Shown: one piece after another, positions 34,387 through 48,100 of the stretch
How the letters are laid out: each line of letters starts with the position of its first letter
Numbering within the stretch: position 1 is the stretch's first letter
Assembly (NCBI GenBank): GCA_033439765.1
Contig: JAULSN010000001.1
Span: 62,001-126,000, forward strand
Direction: 5' to 3'
Length of the DNA stretch: 64,000 nucleotides
DNA from: Lasiosphaeria ovina
Taxonomy: Eukaryota; Ascomycota; Sordariomycetes; Sordariales; Lasiosphaeriaceae
Position numbers and translations under genes: made by a program
The notes under the pieces: generated by a model
Databases searched by the model: none
What the model was told of the DNA's origin: nothing
What the model saw: the letters and a program-made list of their open reading frames with translations, nothing else

Positions 34387-37266
34387 TATGGCCTAGCGTT
34401 GCACTTTAATCGGCAATCTAGAGCATTGAACGGGCAAATCCAACGGGCCTTGATCAAAATGAGAGACGCTGTGCGCAGTACTATTAAGTTACCTGCCAAC
34501 TGCCAACTGCCAATCTACCAAGAGACTTGGTCCATGTTAGTTTGGAAAAGCACAGCATCTTCCCTAAAGCTCGAGTCGAGACCGATCCTCCCAAAGTCAT
34601 TGGGCTTTGCTTGATGCTTACCGAGTCGGGGGAACTTTAGTTCAGTATTATTGCGCGGCTCGGGTGTCCCTGGGGTATGTGCAATTGTCGTTTGCTGATT
34701 TGTCGAGAGGAGCCTGTATGCTGCTTTGTCGGTCCGACCCTTGACGAGTCCAGTCAAGAATGGCAGGAGCTGCTGTGACGGTGGGGAGACAAGCTTCTTG
34801 TGGTGGGGCATTTGTGGGCCTTGCGTGTCTTGGCATTGATTTTAGTTTCCAGAAAGACAATGGCGTTGTTTTTAGGCCTCTAACGGCAGTTGGGATCACA
34901 GGCACGCACGGGCCCTCACGTTTTCGCTCGACGCTGAAATCTTTACAGACCTTCGAAAGGAGGACTTCAGCGGTCTTATGTGGGCTGAAGACAAGGCGCC
35001 TAGAGAGCACTTAGCTAGGCCTAGGCTGTCTGTATTGCCTGGCATGTTTTTGGATCGTGCATTGATTATATCCGAGAAAACAGATGTAGCCAGACTGAGT
35101 TTCCATGTCTTATTATCGGCCGTGAGATCCCGAGGCACTTTGCTGCCGTTGCATATATCCGGAATTTCTGGCTTTGGTGAAAGCGCGCCAAGATCCGGGA
35201 CAAGCGCAAACCAATTAGAGCACGGATTTGACACGTTCACGGATGAACTTTCTCCAGATTAGCAACCGCCAATGACCTGCTACATTTGGCTAAGTCTTGG
35301 CGACTGACAATTAATCGAGGAGCAGGTACAGTAAGTATTGATTATGTCCTGGAGTTGCACCCGTTTTCGGGGTTCTGAGGTGGTCCAGGGTGCAACACTC
35401 GCGTGGCATTCCAGTCATCCTGGGCTGCACCTACAAACCCGAGAGTGCACCGGACCGGACAACAATGGCACTCTTGGGTAGCACGTCTAAAGTTCCATCG
35501 AAGTATGATACAAGTTGGTTGGCCCCCATTTGCTCCTCACGCGATAATAGGCGAAACTACCTAAAGTAGGTAGCTCGAGTTATCGCTGGGTGTTGATGGG
35601 ATTGGGAGGTATGCATATGCCGGGCGGTTGGATGAAAGCGTGCGCCGAGATGCACCTGCCCATTCAACACAAGTTGGATTAGTCGGTTGCACTATCTAGT
35701 CCTCCGTCACTATCAGAGGCCGGATTTGTTTGCAGAGGAAAAGGCATATATTTCTGGAATAGGTAGGTTCTCCCTAGACCTAGTACTATTTTGAGATAAT
35801 TGAAGCCGCTGATTGCTATCCAGAAAGCTATTCGTCTCAAGTTGTGCACTACCTACCTAGTAATAATCTGTGGCAGCTCGGGCGGGGAGAGGTCAAGGTA
35901 GGTGCCCGGTGCTCCGTCATGTTCTGAAATTTCGATGGCATCGATGGTCTCCCAACCGACGGCCAAGAGCGGGGGGCCGTAGATAGCGCACTGATGAGCG
36001 TCCAAGCTTCCTGCTTCATTCGGTAAAGCGGCCTCGGCAGACTCAAGCCACTGACAGCACCCGGCATATCGCAGCTCAGGGGGGAAGGAGCAGTGGCTCG
36101 GCGCTTTAACTTCAGTGGGGTGATTTTGGGGCGCCTTCCAGGTTCGCGGCAGAATCGACGGAACGTGCAACTTCAAGCGAAGAAGCCAAGGAGGGTTTCC
36201 TACCGTCCAATGTGACTTGCCGTCTCCGCAGACAGAACACCAACCAAGTTACGCGAATGGCTGGCGCAATAAAATACGTGCATCCGGTACTGATACTCTT
36301 CTACTGGTGTGTTGCACACACAGTTCGTTCGCAAGGCCCTATGGATGTATGTATGTACATGTACATGTGCCGTACAACCCCTCCCGCCCGCTGCCATTAC
36401 AGAACAGAAAGACAGAGCAAGAATCCGTACTTTGGGACTTCAGATAAGATTCACGCTAATGCCAGTAGGTTGGCTTTCTGTTGGCGGGAACTCCCTATCG
36501 AATTGGCGATTACAGTCTATGAAGGGCATGCGCAAATAAGAAATACCTGCCCACGGAGAGGCACGCCACAACTGCAGTTCAAGACCAACAGCGGGACTGC
36601 CTTTTTCTGGAGGCACCACCCGACCTGCCTAATACGGACGTACCCTCGAACCCGGCGAATCAGCGGGCTGGGGACCCGCTTCCGTAGTATGTACATTCCT
36701 AGTGCGGCAGGGTTTGCTTAATTGAATGGCAATTAGAGACACCGGCATCACAGCTTCCCTAGTGGGTGGAGCGCGAGCGGACCGCCCGCCCCTCGTCTCT
36801 CTATCCGTCTTCAATCCTAGCAGAGCGTTTCATTCCTTATCGCTGGGCTGCACAGAGCGCCTCACCGTAAGTGGCAACTTACACGGGCGAGCCTGGCCGC
36901 TGGGAAGATCGACTGCTTCTGGACCATGCAAAGCCCTGTCGTCCCATGGATGGGCAACATTGGAGACGAGCCCCTCCTCGTGCAACACGGATTCGGTGCT
37001 GCACTGGGAAACTTGGTAAGGCGAGAAGCTCGGGCTGCCGTGACTCAACTAATTAAGTCGACACCTTGACGGGACGGGCATCCAAGTTAAATACTGCATG
37101 CACGTCGCGTCCCGCCTCCTGGTGCCTTTTTGTCTCTCGCTCCCATCTCTGCGACATCGCATTGCCAGACCCCCTTCCCACCCCCCCACGCCCTGGCCTG
37201 GTGTCTCTAACCCCAGCCAGCGCATCGCATCGCATCCCCGTGAAACGCGACCCACAACGAGGCATC

Positions 37267-39687
37267 ATGGAGGAAACCAAAACCACCGCCACCATGGAGG
37301 AGAAGCAGCCCGTCCATGCCACGGCAACGGGCACCGTCAAGCCCTTCGCCGAGAGCACGCCGCCCTTTGAGAACGTGGGCGACATGAAGGATGAGGGCAC
37401 TGAGGATGGCGAGATCGTCGAGGAGGATCTCTACATCCCCCTGAAGATGGACCCTGGTATCCCCTACGAGCCAAATCCGTTGACAATCCGAGCCGTCGTC
37501 ACGGGCATCGTTCTCGGCTGCCTCGTTAGCGCCTCGAACCTCTACCTCGGTGAGTCCCTACTATGCCCATACACCATGGCATGCCTTATGCAGGGGGGCT
37601 AACTCCCAATCCTCGTCACAGGCCTCAAGACTGGCTTCACGTTCAGTGCCAATATGTTCGGCGCCATCTTCGGCTATGGTTTCCTGAAGCTTTTGGAGAA
37701 GGTCGGTGGCGAAACACCCATCATCGGCGGTCTCTTTGGCCCCCAGGAGAACTCGATTATCCAGGCTGCCGCCACCGGAGCTGGAGGTATCAGCGGCATC
37801 TTTGTCGCTGGCATTCCTGCCATGTATCAGCTCGGCGTCATGGGCGAGGGTCGCACACCCAAGGATGACATCGGTGCAATCTTTACCATTACGCTAGTCT
37901 GCTCCTTTTTAGGGCTCTTCTACGTCACCCCGCTCCGCAAGTTCTTCATCATCCAGGTCGCTCGTGAGCTCAGACTCATGTTCCCCACCCCCACCGCCGT
38001 CGGCCTGACCATCCGGTCCATGCATGCTGGCGCCGCTGGCAGCATCGAGGCCATGAAGAAGCTCAAGTGCCTCGGAATTTCATTTTTTGGCGCCCTCATT
38101 CACCGCGTCGTTTCCTACTACGCCATTGGCATCCTCTACGACTGGCACTTCTTCACGTGGATCCATATCTGGAGTGGCCACACTAGCTGGGCTATGAACA
38201 TCGAGTCCTGGGGCTGGTTTTTTGAGTGGACCCCGGCCTTCATTGGCTCGGGCATTCTGATCGGTCTCAACCCGGCCATTTCCATGTTTGCCGGCTCGGT
38301 TCTTGGCTGGGGTCTCATTGGGCCGCTTCTGGTCCACTACGGCGAGTGCATCGGTATCGACCTCTCGGAGGGTGACCCGGACTGGGACGGCTACTACTCC
38401 TTCTACTCCCTCAGCAAGCTGGGGCAGCGAACGCCCTCTCCTCGATACTGGCTGCTGTGGCCTGGTGTTATGGTCATGGTGTGCGCCTCCATGGCTGAGC
38501 TCGTTGTGCAGTACAAGGTCATTGGAGTTGGGTTTAAGTCGCTCTGGAACCAGGCGTGCTCGAGCGCCAACAATGCCCTGCTATCCCGAGGCAAATCTAG
38601 TGCTTTCCTAGCCAAGCACGGAGCTCCGCGTGAGAGGACCGAGTTTGAGGTTGAGGATCCCGCGCCGAAGGAGCAGCAGGTCAAGGACTGGATGTGGCTC
38701 ACTGGCCTCCTTGTCACGCTGGTGGTGGGTATGCTCATCTTCCACTTCCTCTGGGAGATGCACCCCGGCTTGACCATCTTATCTTTCATCCTTTCCTTCC
38801 TCTTCTCGTTCCTTGCTATCCAGATCGGCGCCGTCACCGACAACACGCCCCTTACCGCCGCCTCCAAGGCATCGCAGCTCATCTTTGGCGCTGCCACCTC
38901 ACACTCGGGCTACACGGTCCAGCACGCCCAGAAACTCAACCTCGTCGCCGGCGGTCTTGCATCAGGTGGCGCTGAGGTAGCTAATGCTCTCGTGAGCGAT
39001 TTCCGAACCGGTTTCCTGCTCGGCACCCCTCCGATCAAGCAGTTCATTGCACAGGCCTGCGGAACCTTTGTCGCCGTGTGGCTTGCTCCTGGTCTTTTTG
39101 TGCTCTTCACATCAGCATACCCGTGCATCTATGACTCTTCCATTGAACACTGCCCCTTCCAGGTCCCGTCGGTGACGGCGTGGGCAGCGGTCGCTCAGGC
39201 CGTCACAGATCCTAACGTCAAGATTCCCCTCAAGAGCGGAATTTTCTCCATTGTTATGGGCGCCGTCTCAGCCATCCAGGTGGTCATCCGTCACTACTAT
39301 TTGGTTGGTGAGCGCGAGAAATACCGCAAGTGGCTGCCTAACTGGGGTGCCATTGCGCTTTCCTGGGTCATTCCCGCTACTGTTTACGGCACTGCTGCGC
39401 TTTTTGGCGCCATCATTGCCGCACTCTGGAGGAAGTGGGATATGAGGACCTGGGACATCTATGGCTATGCCCTTGCTGCCGGTACGTTTGTCTGGTCTTC
39501 CCTCTCCCTAGCAAACTGCTTGCCAACTCCACTTCGACTTTTTTCTGTTTCTGACAAAGTGTGTTATTTAGGTCTCATTGCCGGCGAAGGCCTTGGCGGA
39601 GTTGTTGGCGCCGTTCTCACACTGGCTGGCGTAGACGGTGCCGTAAAGGGCACCAACATTGCCTGCCCGATGCTCGAGTGCTCTTAA
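37267..39687 (+). CDS. OPT-family oligopeptide/metal-chelate transporter
   Basis: Three exons, 37267-37549, 37622-39481 and 39572-39687, give 752 residues. An ATG nine codons further in (37294) has a perfect GCCACCATGG context and may be the main start. OPT proteins are proton-coupled importers of peptides, glutathione conjugates or metal-siderophore complexes with about 16 spans. Typical segments are [38 protein letters not shown] across intron 1, [17 protein letters not shown], and [20 protein letters not shown]. The motifs resemble the PT/YGL114W branch rather than the YSL or fungal peptide branch; this subgroup call is from memory. Intron 2 (90 nt, GTACGT donor, TTTAG acceptor) is in frame, so unspliced RNA would still be open; the spliced join [15 protein letters not shown] is the expected one. 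Substrate unknown. Confidence 0.92.
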
Positions 39688-39966
39688 CTACTAAGGAACG
39701 GACGGCGCTGGGAATGGTGGTATATACCCATCAACACGTAATTACTACTTTATGAGTCTTAAATAGACTCTTGTGCGATGATACCACGAAGTTAGCAGGG
39801 TCGTTAGCTTGATCCGACTCGAGAATGAAATCTCTACTACTTATACCGTCCAATTTTGCAATTGTCCGGCTCTTTTCTGTGATTTCTTATGGACTATGTT
39901 CGATGATAGCGCAAGCAGCGTGGGCAACATGGCTATCTGAGAAACCTCCAATAATAATCACATACC

Positions 39967-41702
39967 CTAAGCCACAACATCGACCCGCTTCTCCGTGACA
40001 TGAGATTCATCCTTGACATAATCCTCTGTCGTCAGCGACTTTGCCGGTGCAGCATCTGTCACTCCAAACAACTGGTCCATGTGCTCGAGCGAGACGCCCT
40101 TGGTCTCGGGGATGAAGAACCACACGAAGAAAAACATGGCAAAGCAAAAACTTCCAAAAACGAGATATGCTCTGTATGTGAGGGCCATCGTCAGTGTCTG
40201 TGACAGCAGTGCCTGTAATTGTTTGCTGGAAAGGGAGCATTGGTAGACTTACCCATAGCCGTTGCTTCCAACAGTCACCAACATCGTTGGCACGGCGCGT
40301 GCTACGACAAAGTTGAAAAGCCACTGCGTTGCCGCAGCATACGACACGTTGAGGGACCGCAACCGCGCTGTGGGGATCTCACTGGCATAAATCCAGCATG
40401 CCGGCCCCCATCCAAACTGGAAGAAGCTGTTTTCGCGTGTTAGTTGCTGAGTTCGAAAAAATGGGGATTGGTGGGTAGTACATACGCCGCGAACAGGAAA
40501 ATGGACACAAGGGCAAAATAGCCCGCCGGTGGCACTGGTTGCCCCTTTATGGGCGGCGAGATGCGGATGTAAAGGCCAATGTAGAACATGGCAAGCCCTT
40601 GAGCGATCGACGTCCACAGCAGACTGCGGCGGCGGCCTAGCGAGTCGGCCATGAACAGGAGAAAGATGATGCAGCTCGTGACCTTGACGATGCCGTAAAT
40701 GCCGGTGCTGAAGAGACTGGTCGAGGGGCCCGTCAGGCCCAGGTTGAAGAAGATCAGGGGCGCATAGGTGTTGATGGCGTTGGTCCCCGTCATCTGCTGG
40801 CAGATCATCAGGGTGATGCTGATGATGGCGCGCTTGCGGTTGCCCTCTATTGTCCACATCTCTCTCGTCAGGGTCCAATACGAGGCGTCGCCAGTGATTC
40901 GGCGCTCGTGCTCGAGCTGGTCGACAATCTCCTGGAACTCGTCCTGCATGTACGGATGGTTCTGGTCCAGGTTCCGGGTCCGCGACAGCACCCGCTTGGC
41001 CTCCTCCCAGCGGTCCTGGCGCGCCAGCCACCTGGGCGACTCCTCATTGAGCAGCATGCAGCCGCAGAGTAGCAGCGCCGGCAGCGCCTGGATGGCCAGC
41101 GGGAACACGTACATTATCTTGCCAGAGAAGTGGATGCTGACCGAGTAGTTGATCCAGAAAGCAATCATGCCACCGGTGACGATGAAGAGCTGATACAGAC
41201 CCGTCAGCAGGCCGCGGATGGCACGCGGCGCGTTCTCGGACACGTAGATGGGGTTGATGCAGCTGGCCGCGCCGACGCCGAACCCGGCAATGAAGCGTCC
41301 TGCGTACATGGCGCCCAGGCTGCCGTTGGCGGCGGCCTGCATGATGACGCCGACGAGGATGATCATGGACACGCCAATGAGACACCATTTGCGGCCGAAC
41401 CGGTCCGTCATGGGCGAGGCAAGCAGCGCCCCTAGAAAGCAGCCGGCTTGAAGTGTCGAAACGATGTTTGCCTGCAGGTTGGCAACGGCGACCGAGTCGG
41501 TTCCGCCCAAGCCAAAGTCTTGGATGAAGGGCGGGAGAACAATGACGCCTCCGATGACTGCCGAGTCCCAGCCAAACGACATGGCGCCAAAGCAGGCCGA
41601 GCAGGCCAGGAGATAGACACGCCAGCCGTAGATCTCGGGCGGATCCGAGGCCATGGCCTCGTTCCGCACGATCTTCTGCAACAACCTCGCCGAGAGCCCC
41701 AT
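39967..41702 (-). CDS. MFS sugar porter (hexose/quinate-type)
   Basis: Three exons, 40486-41702, 40253-40426 and 39967-40171, give 531 residues; splits GC+C and GG+A keep phase. The start at 41702 has an AAAATGG context. It carries the sugar porter marks: [16 protein letters not shown] in span 1, DRFGRKW after span 2, [41 protein letters not shown] after span 6, [15 protein letters not shown] in span 7, and [16 protein letters not shown] after span 12. Length and 12 spans fit. Fungal relatives carry quinate, galacturonate, rhamnose or hexoses; the substrate cannot be fixed from these motifs. It is divergent from the BNR_4-type gene with 1.8 kb between starts, so a linked role in uptake of a sugar released by that enzyme is possible. 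Confidence 0.92.
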
Positions 41703-43542
41703 TTTGGCCGCTTGTTTGGTGTCGTCCTCTTGAACAGTGGGAAAATTGAAACTCCAAGAAGGAAAAGAGAGGAGTTAATTAATCGACGACAGAAGCAGTG
41801 GCCGGGCCCCCAGTTGCGGACGGTGAAGCGAATCAGGCCGTTTTATCACGGCCTGGTAATTCGGTTCACGGGAGACGAGAAAGGCACTGTCAGCGTCGGC
41901 TCTCTAGGAAGGGAAGGTGTGGAAGGTGGCCAGGGTATTATCCCGACCTTTTGTAGTCGTACCGCATGCATCTAAGCACAATATACCGTGATTGACACGG
42001 CCTCCTCTGCCCGCGGGCGGTTGATGAGACCCACCCCCGGTCTCTAGTCTCGGCGCCTGATTGGAGATGTTTCTTGGGTTCCGGGCCGTTTCCCATTCTC
42101 GTCACTCTCTGCCCGCATCTGTGGTACCCATGCGAGCGGGCCAGACAACGATTACCCCAACGGTTCAGTATCAAGTTCCTTTTTTCCACCAAGCAGCGGC
42201 GCATAGAGTTCATACAAGTCAGCTCACGCGGACGGTGAAATGTGATAGCTACCCTACCTAGCTAGTCTGGTACAGGTCAAGCAAGGTCAGTATTGTTATT
42301 CGAACTAGATAACTAGTAATTAGATAAGTAGTCCAGAACATCAGCGGTTTCAAAAAGAGGCGACAACCACGGAGTCGGTTGGGTTCCCGGAGGGCAAATA
42401 TTGTTGACGGGGGCCTCTTAGTGCGTGCATGCATGCAATATCCATACCTCAGTTACCCAGCCGACTCCAACTTGATTTCGCCACCCGCCTCGCCGGCCGG
42501 CGGTGCTGATGCAGTGCTACCTCTGCACATACATTGCCCGCCTGCTCTACCAACACATGCCACCTGCACAAACATTCGAGAGCGGGGCAGGGACGAGAGA
42601 CGAGAGGATCGCCTTATCGCTGCCCGTTTTGCTCGCCACGTCGCTTTCAGTGTTATTAGCCTGTTCGTAGAGGTGTGGGGAATAAGTTCATAGAACCGAG
42701 AGCTACATACCAGGATACCCCAGCCACGGGATTCCCCAGTCCACCCTTATTGATCCTCTGCTGGAGATCGAAGGAATGGAGCCCACTTTATTAAAGAGAG
42801 GGAAGTCTGGGGAAGTCGACAAGTTACCCCACGTAAGGAGGTGGGGTTTGGGGTTTGAAACATGTCGATGAGAGGGGAAATACGAGCCACGCGCGCGACG
42901 GCATCAACAATGTACTAGGCAGCATCGAAGAGGGCTGGCGAGAGCATGTGCAGCTTTCGTTCCAGCGAAAGGCACCTAACGAGAGAACACAAGCCAAGAT
43001 AAGATGCTTTGGGTAGGCAATTGAGAACATGCCGTCGCTCCGCGTGATTAATTCAATTCGATCCACCATTCACAATGAATCTCAGTGGCTCAAAAGGGGC
43101 ATTTGTTTTTATCCAACCCATCCCGTCGCCCCATAGGTGCAGCCAGGAACCCAGCCAGCAGTCTACATAGTCCTGGCCAAGCTCCCTTAACCCGACTGGC
43201 TCGCTACTTGTGCCAATATGCAACCATTCTGTATGTGAAAAAGCCGAGTTTCCAAGGCTTTGGGCCAGTAATTAGTATGCCTGTCCGCACCCGTTCCCCG
43301 ACACCCCTAGCGGCCCGCGGCCAGGCCAGGGATTCATCCGGCATCATTTTATCCACAAATCAGGTCCGCGGAAGGAATCCCCAATTGGGCCACAAATGCC
43401 TAGTTGGTCCATCTGTACGTTGTACCAGAAACATGACCTAACTCTACTTGGACATGCTAAAGCTTCTTTCTTCGTCAGTGTTTTGGGATTCTCACACCTC
43501 ACTCACACTGGGCCGGCCATTAATTGCCAACCAGGTTCAGCC
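41703..43542. other. Shared upstream region of sugar porter and BNR_4-type gene
   Basis: The region of 1.84 kb lies between two divergent start codons and could carry common control sites; none could be named with confidence. Sequence near 42805-42825 has the direct repeat GGGAAGTCTGGGGAAGTC. No gene is recognised, though a short upstream exon of the BNR_4-type gene cannot be excluded. Confidence 0.4.
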
Positions 43543-45112
43543 ATGCTCGCCGAACCCAGCGTTTCGGTCTTGGGTGCAGACCCTGCCCACCGCAGATGCA
43601 TACTCAACGGCAATGCATTCCAGCAGGACGCAATCACGACGTTCAACGGCTGGCAGTACGCCGCCTTCTATGGAAACCTCGGCCCCGGCGCCGCCCCTGA
43701 GCCCCTCTACGTCCATCTGGCGAGGAGAAAATTGCCATATGGGCAATGGAATACGTTGGTGTTTGGCGACTACCCCCAGACAGTAGACGATGGACACAAC
43801 ACTGTCCAGCTGGGCATCTGTCCAGGGGATGGCACTATCCACCTGTCCTACGACCACCACTGCGACGTGTAAGTATGTCTGAACAGATCGGGTATATGGC
43901 CGTTAGCATGGCAGGTAACCTAAAAAACGAGAAATACCTCGTTTCAGTCTAAGATATCGGCGATCGATTCGCAAGGTTGCCAGCTTCCCGGCCCAGTTCG
44001 CATGGACGCCGGCGCTCTTCACCCCAACTCTCGATTATCTCCCAGGCCTGCCGCCGACCCACAAGCTCTTCGGGTACGTGACGTATCCGCGCTTTGGTGC
44101 CATGGGGGACGACAACATGTTCTGTTCCTTCCGTGATGGCAAGGCCGGGCTCGGCAACGACCATCTGTACATCTACCACGGAGGCAGCACGGGGCTCTTC
44201 ACCTTTGCGGGGACGCCGCTGACGGGCATCCAGAGCAACCCATACGTGCACGGCATAGACTACCGGGCCGGACGCCTCCACGTGACGTGGGTCTACCGCG
44301 GCTTTGTGAACTACGACGGCTGGGACGACCCGCTCGACACCAAGCACAAGCAGCAGGCAGGGCCGAACAGCGCGGCCAACAACCACGACATATGCTACGC
44401 GTACAGCGACGACCAAGGTTACACGTGGAAGAATGGAAGCGGCGAGGTGATTGCGGATCTGAAAGAGGACGGCGGGACTATCGACAACAAGTCCGAGGGC
44501 ATCGTCGCGTTTCGTATTCCCAAGGGGTCCGGGCTGATGAACCAGGAGGCGCAGGCCGTCGACCACGACGGTGGCGTGCATGTGCTCAATCGGGACACGC
44601 TGGATGGCGGAAAGCACTTGTGGAAGCATTACTATCGGTCTCCGGAAGGTAAGCGTGCAAAATGGTCCTTTGCCCTGTTTTCTTTGTTATATGCACCTAC
44701 CTACCTACGTACCTAGGTAGTTGTCTGGATTGAACAGCAGATCAGTAATTTTTCTCCGCGAGTATATGACCGAACTAAAAATTAAAAATAAAAACCTCTA
44801 GGGACATGGAGGCAGCAAGGAATCCAACCAATTGACGGGACCAGGCGCGGCAGGTTGGCCATCAGTAAAAACGGCGATCTGTTTCTTATTCTGCCAGAAA
44901 CGACAACGCCGAGAATTCGAATATTGAAAGCGACCAAGGCGAGTGGATATTCCCACTATGAGAAGGTCTGGGAGGGACACGGGTATACCGGAGAGCCCTT
45001 GGTTGATACGGCCAGGCTCGAGCACGATAACGTCTTGTCTGTGTTTGTGCGGGCTGACGTCGACGGTGCGATGGATAAGAAGAACCTTGTGGTTTTGGAC
45101 TTTCGGCTCTAG
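43543..45112 (+). CDS. BNR_4-type seven-bladed beta-propeller protein, possible glycan-active enzyme
   Basis: Three exons, 43543-43868, 43948-44648 and 44802-45112, give 445 residues; splits GT+T and G+GG keep phase. The chain reads like the BNR_4 (BNR repeat) family: ILNGNAFQQDAITTFNGWQY, HNTVQLGICPGDGTIHLSYD with the following HHCD, YPRFGAMGDDNMFCSFRDG, LHVTWVYRGF and CYAYSDDQGYTWKNG. Such propellers include polysaccharide lyases and alpha-L-rhamnosidase-like enzymes acting on plant arabinogalactan or algal polymers; which activity applies here is not decidable by eye. The conserved His pair and Tyr/Arg-rich blades are compatible with an enzyme. No clear signal peptide follows the chosen ATG; a missed 5' exon may encode one. 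Intron 2 carries a CCTACCTACCTACGTACCTAG microsatellite. Neighbour: a divergent sugar porter. Confidence 0.8.
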
Positions 45113-48100
45113 AGAATATAGATAGAAAGGCAAGAGCAGGTTTGGTTCCTGAGACCTGTGTTTTGAATGCTCCAACTCGACCTCCCTGTCTCACGCAAAT
45201 GCTATGCTAATTTACGGTGATGATTAACCGGAAATGGGAAAGCCCTTGACCTATACGGGGAGGAAAAGACCGGCAGGAGACGGTAAAAGGATGTTTTCAA
45301 ATCCTCGAAGTGATTAAGCAACTGAGTTGGAACTAGGAGTAGTTCATGACATGAGCTCACGGAGTATTCGCTGGGGAAATACGATCGAAATGCTGTCAAA
45401 GCCACCTGTTAACATCACGCCCCAGAACCGAAGGATCCGACGCTACGCCACAATACGTGACTCACAATCCCAGGTGCTTGGGCTGGGCTCCGGCTCCGGG
45501 TTACTACACCCTTTCCCTTTTGCTAAACGGTCGGTCCATGCAACGATCACGATACGTATCGGGCGCAACGAAAAGCATTATCATTTATCTCATGCAGCAA
45601 AACCTGGCTGGAGGAAAGAGTCCAGATGCGCTCGCCGGCCAGAAGTCTAGACCAATGACTTGATCACTAAGGCAGCTGTTATAGGCCCGGTCTTCGCCGA
45701 TGCATAGGCACGTACCCTAGCTACGTGTAGTGAAACTGTTGGCACGATAAGTCGCCGTACTGTCGGCTTCAAGCATTCCGCAAAAGCCACCAAGTCCAAG
45801 TCAATCGATGCCGGACCTTCAGGAACGTAGCGAATGACATCAGGACCTCGAGAGCAAACAACCATAATTACCGCCTGGAAGAATATTGGAGTGTAGCAAT
45901 GCTAAAAGGGGTCCATGGCATCATCTTCGGGTCTCGGGGCCTTCTGACTTCTGCGGCTTTCCAGCAAAACATTTTTGCAAGGTTGAGGCATTTTGGTCAT
46001 TAATCTCTGGCCAACCGATAAAAAATATTTTGAAGACATTGGTGGTTAACGTTATTCATGTTGCGACTTGAAGCGTTTCGAGCAATTTATCGGGATTTGT
46101 CTGTCACCTTCGCTCGCCCGGACCCCGGATGGCCGAGATAATGGACGGGCTCTCCGCACACGGTCATTTCCCACGTGGGTCGGCTTGCGCCGAGCACCGA
46201 CCGTCAACCAAGGTATCCGACCCGGCTAGTCAACATGACTCCTCCGTACAGTCAGCACCAGTGAGACGAGATTGGAGTCAAAATCTGGCAAGACATTCTG
46301 ACATGCTGGAACGTGGAATTGTAGGATTCATGGATGCCAAGAGAGGTTCCAAGGTGGTGGGTACATTAGGTACTCGAGATATGGGTACGGTACAGTCATA
46401 TGACAATCTTGGTCCCAAGAAACTTGTTCGCAGGCAATGTCTGACACATGAAGAACGAGGAGACGAGGAGGGTGGCTCGGGTGGCTCGGGTGGGTAGCCA
46501 CATATAGAAGGCATGAAACTTGTCTGTCGATGATGGGCGGCCATTCTTACTCAACTCCCTGCGGTGCAACATCATGTTTTGTCGCCGTTGACGGTTGATG
46601 CAACGTGGGACCTGGCCCATCTCGTCAGCGGCACACACACACGCCATGGATTCGTGTCTTGGCGACCTTGACAAGACGCCTCCAGGGGCGGTGCGGAAAG
46701 TAGTCTCCGAAAATTTGCATTTGCGGAGGGACCATACGGCCTAGACACTAGCAAGTTACTAGACACGAGCAGGACGCTAGAAGCGTGAGTGAAGAAGAGG
46801 AGGAAAGACGACGGCGAGGAGGCGTTCGGGAATCGATCAAGGGCGATTGCATTTGCAACGGTTCACAAGTCAAGGAAGTTGGCTGATGCACACGCGAGAC
46901 CCAAGGGGTCGTTGTTGGTCGGTGCAGGGGTTTTCAGCTTGCCCGGTGCCGCCTGTGAAAGGATTCAGCTCACAAAAGCAGCAATCGCGGCCCTAACTGG
47001 CTCGCTTAACAAGCTTGGCCCCACGGGGAACGGCGAGGGGAGGGGCAGGCGAGTGGTGGGGTGGGGCACGCCAAGTCAACACCTGCATCCCACTGCATGC
47101 ATTTTCGGTGTCGCTTTGCAGAGGCCCGTCCGTTATGACCATTGGCCCCTGCAAGTCCCGAAGTGCTGAGGTGCTGAATTTCCATACCTGGGCTACGGAA
47201 TACCCTTACCTGGAATAGGGTCCACGGCCATCTGGGCTGGACGGCGATTTAAGCCATGTCCGATCCCCTTAGCCTTTTTCTTGTCGTTTCTTTTTCCTTG
47301 CAGACCGCCCGTCACTAATTGCACGCACTATCAGCGCTCTAGGTATCTAATTGGATTTTATGGCGTCGACTTGGGGTGCCCGAGCAGCTGGAGAGCTGGA
47401 GTGCGTGCCGAATCGGGGCGACCTGGGACTGGATCATGGATATGGATCACACAGCTCTGCTCAGCCAGCGCCGTGCATCCCCAGGGCACATGATGCAATT
47501 CGGGTGGTTTGGTGGGAGCGGCAATTGTCGACCCCCGACACACCCCGGCGGCTCGAAATGTCCAGTTTGTCGGATCTTATTCCGCGTGCATGACAAGATG
47601 GCGCATTCGGCATCGGATGGTGTTTCTTCAGCCCACACCACAATCCGTCCACAATCCCCAATCCCCAATCCACAATGGAATCTCCAATTCCACCTCGCCC
47701 CCCCCGGACCGCCGCGCCCCCAAGGGTGCGCGCGTTTTTAAGCGCACCTCTCGAGGTAGGGACTAAAGGAGTGCAACAAGGGCTAACCGGTTGTGGACAT
47801 CTCGGTGTTGCTTGTCTCATGCCGCAGCCTTGCTGGTGGCACAAAACTGGGCCACTTTCAGCCAGCCTCATCCTGCTAGCGACTATTACAAGAAGGCCTA
47901 GCCACAAAAAAAAGACTCTTTTCTGGGACTTCAGCCCACCCGGTTCGCTGCGCTATAAACAAAGACGGCCGAAAAGCGCCGCGCCACACGCGCACACGCA
48001 CACGCAAGCAAAAGCAAGCCAACCTACTAGCAGGAATACCTGAGCAGCTAGCTACCAGGCAACTAGCAAGCGACCTGAGCGGGACCTCAGGTGCCATGAC

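Larger units (their letters stand above)
33146..37266. other. Gene-free stretch of 4.1 kb
   Basis: No supportable gene on either strand; open frames of up to 169 codons (near 36212-36721) lack family likeness and coding-like codon use. It holds a CTT microsatellite (33401-33422), a perfect short foldback (34356-34386), TACCTACCTAG words near 35850 and a TATGTATGTACATGTACATG run near 36350-36368. The right end is the presumed promoter of the OPT gene. Confidence 0.4.

Noticed and set aside
36212..36721. 169-codon plus-strand open frame in the 4-kb gap
   Set aside because: No family likeness, three overlapping open frames of similar quality, includes a TATGTACATG microsatellite.
43949..44629. 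226-codon minus-strand open frame
   Set aside because: Antisense to exon 2 of the BNR_4-type gene; Val/Arg-rich shadow of a GC-rich coding strand.
37267..45112. OPT transporter, sugar porter and BNR_4 gene as one metabolic cluster
   Set aside because: The OPT gene converges on the sugar porter from the other side and has no evident link; only the divergent pair is worth considering.
45647..45865. 72-codon minus-strand frame with good ATG
   Set aside because: Protein-like at first sight but unsupported by any motif or splice context; left out of the annotation.
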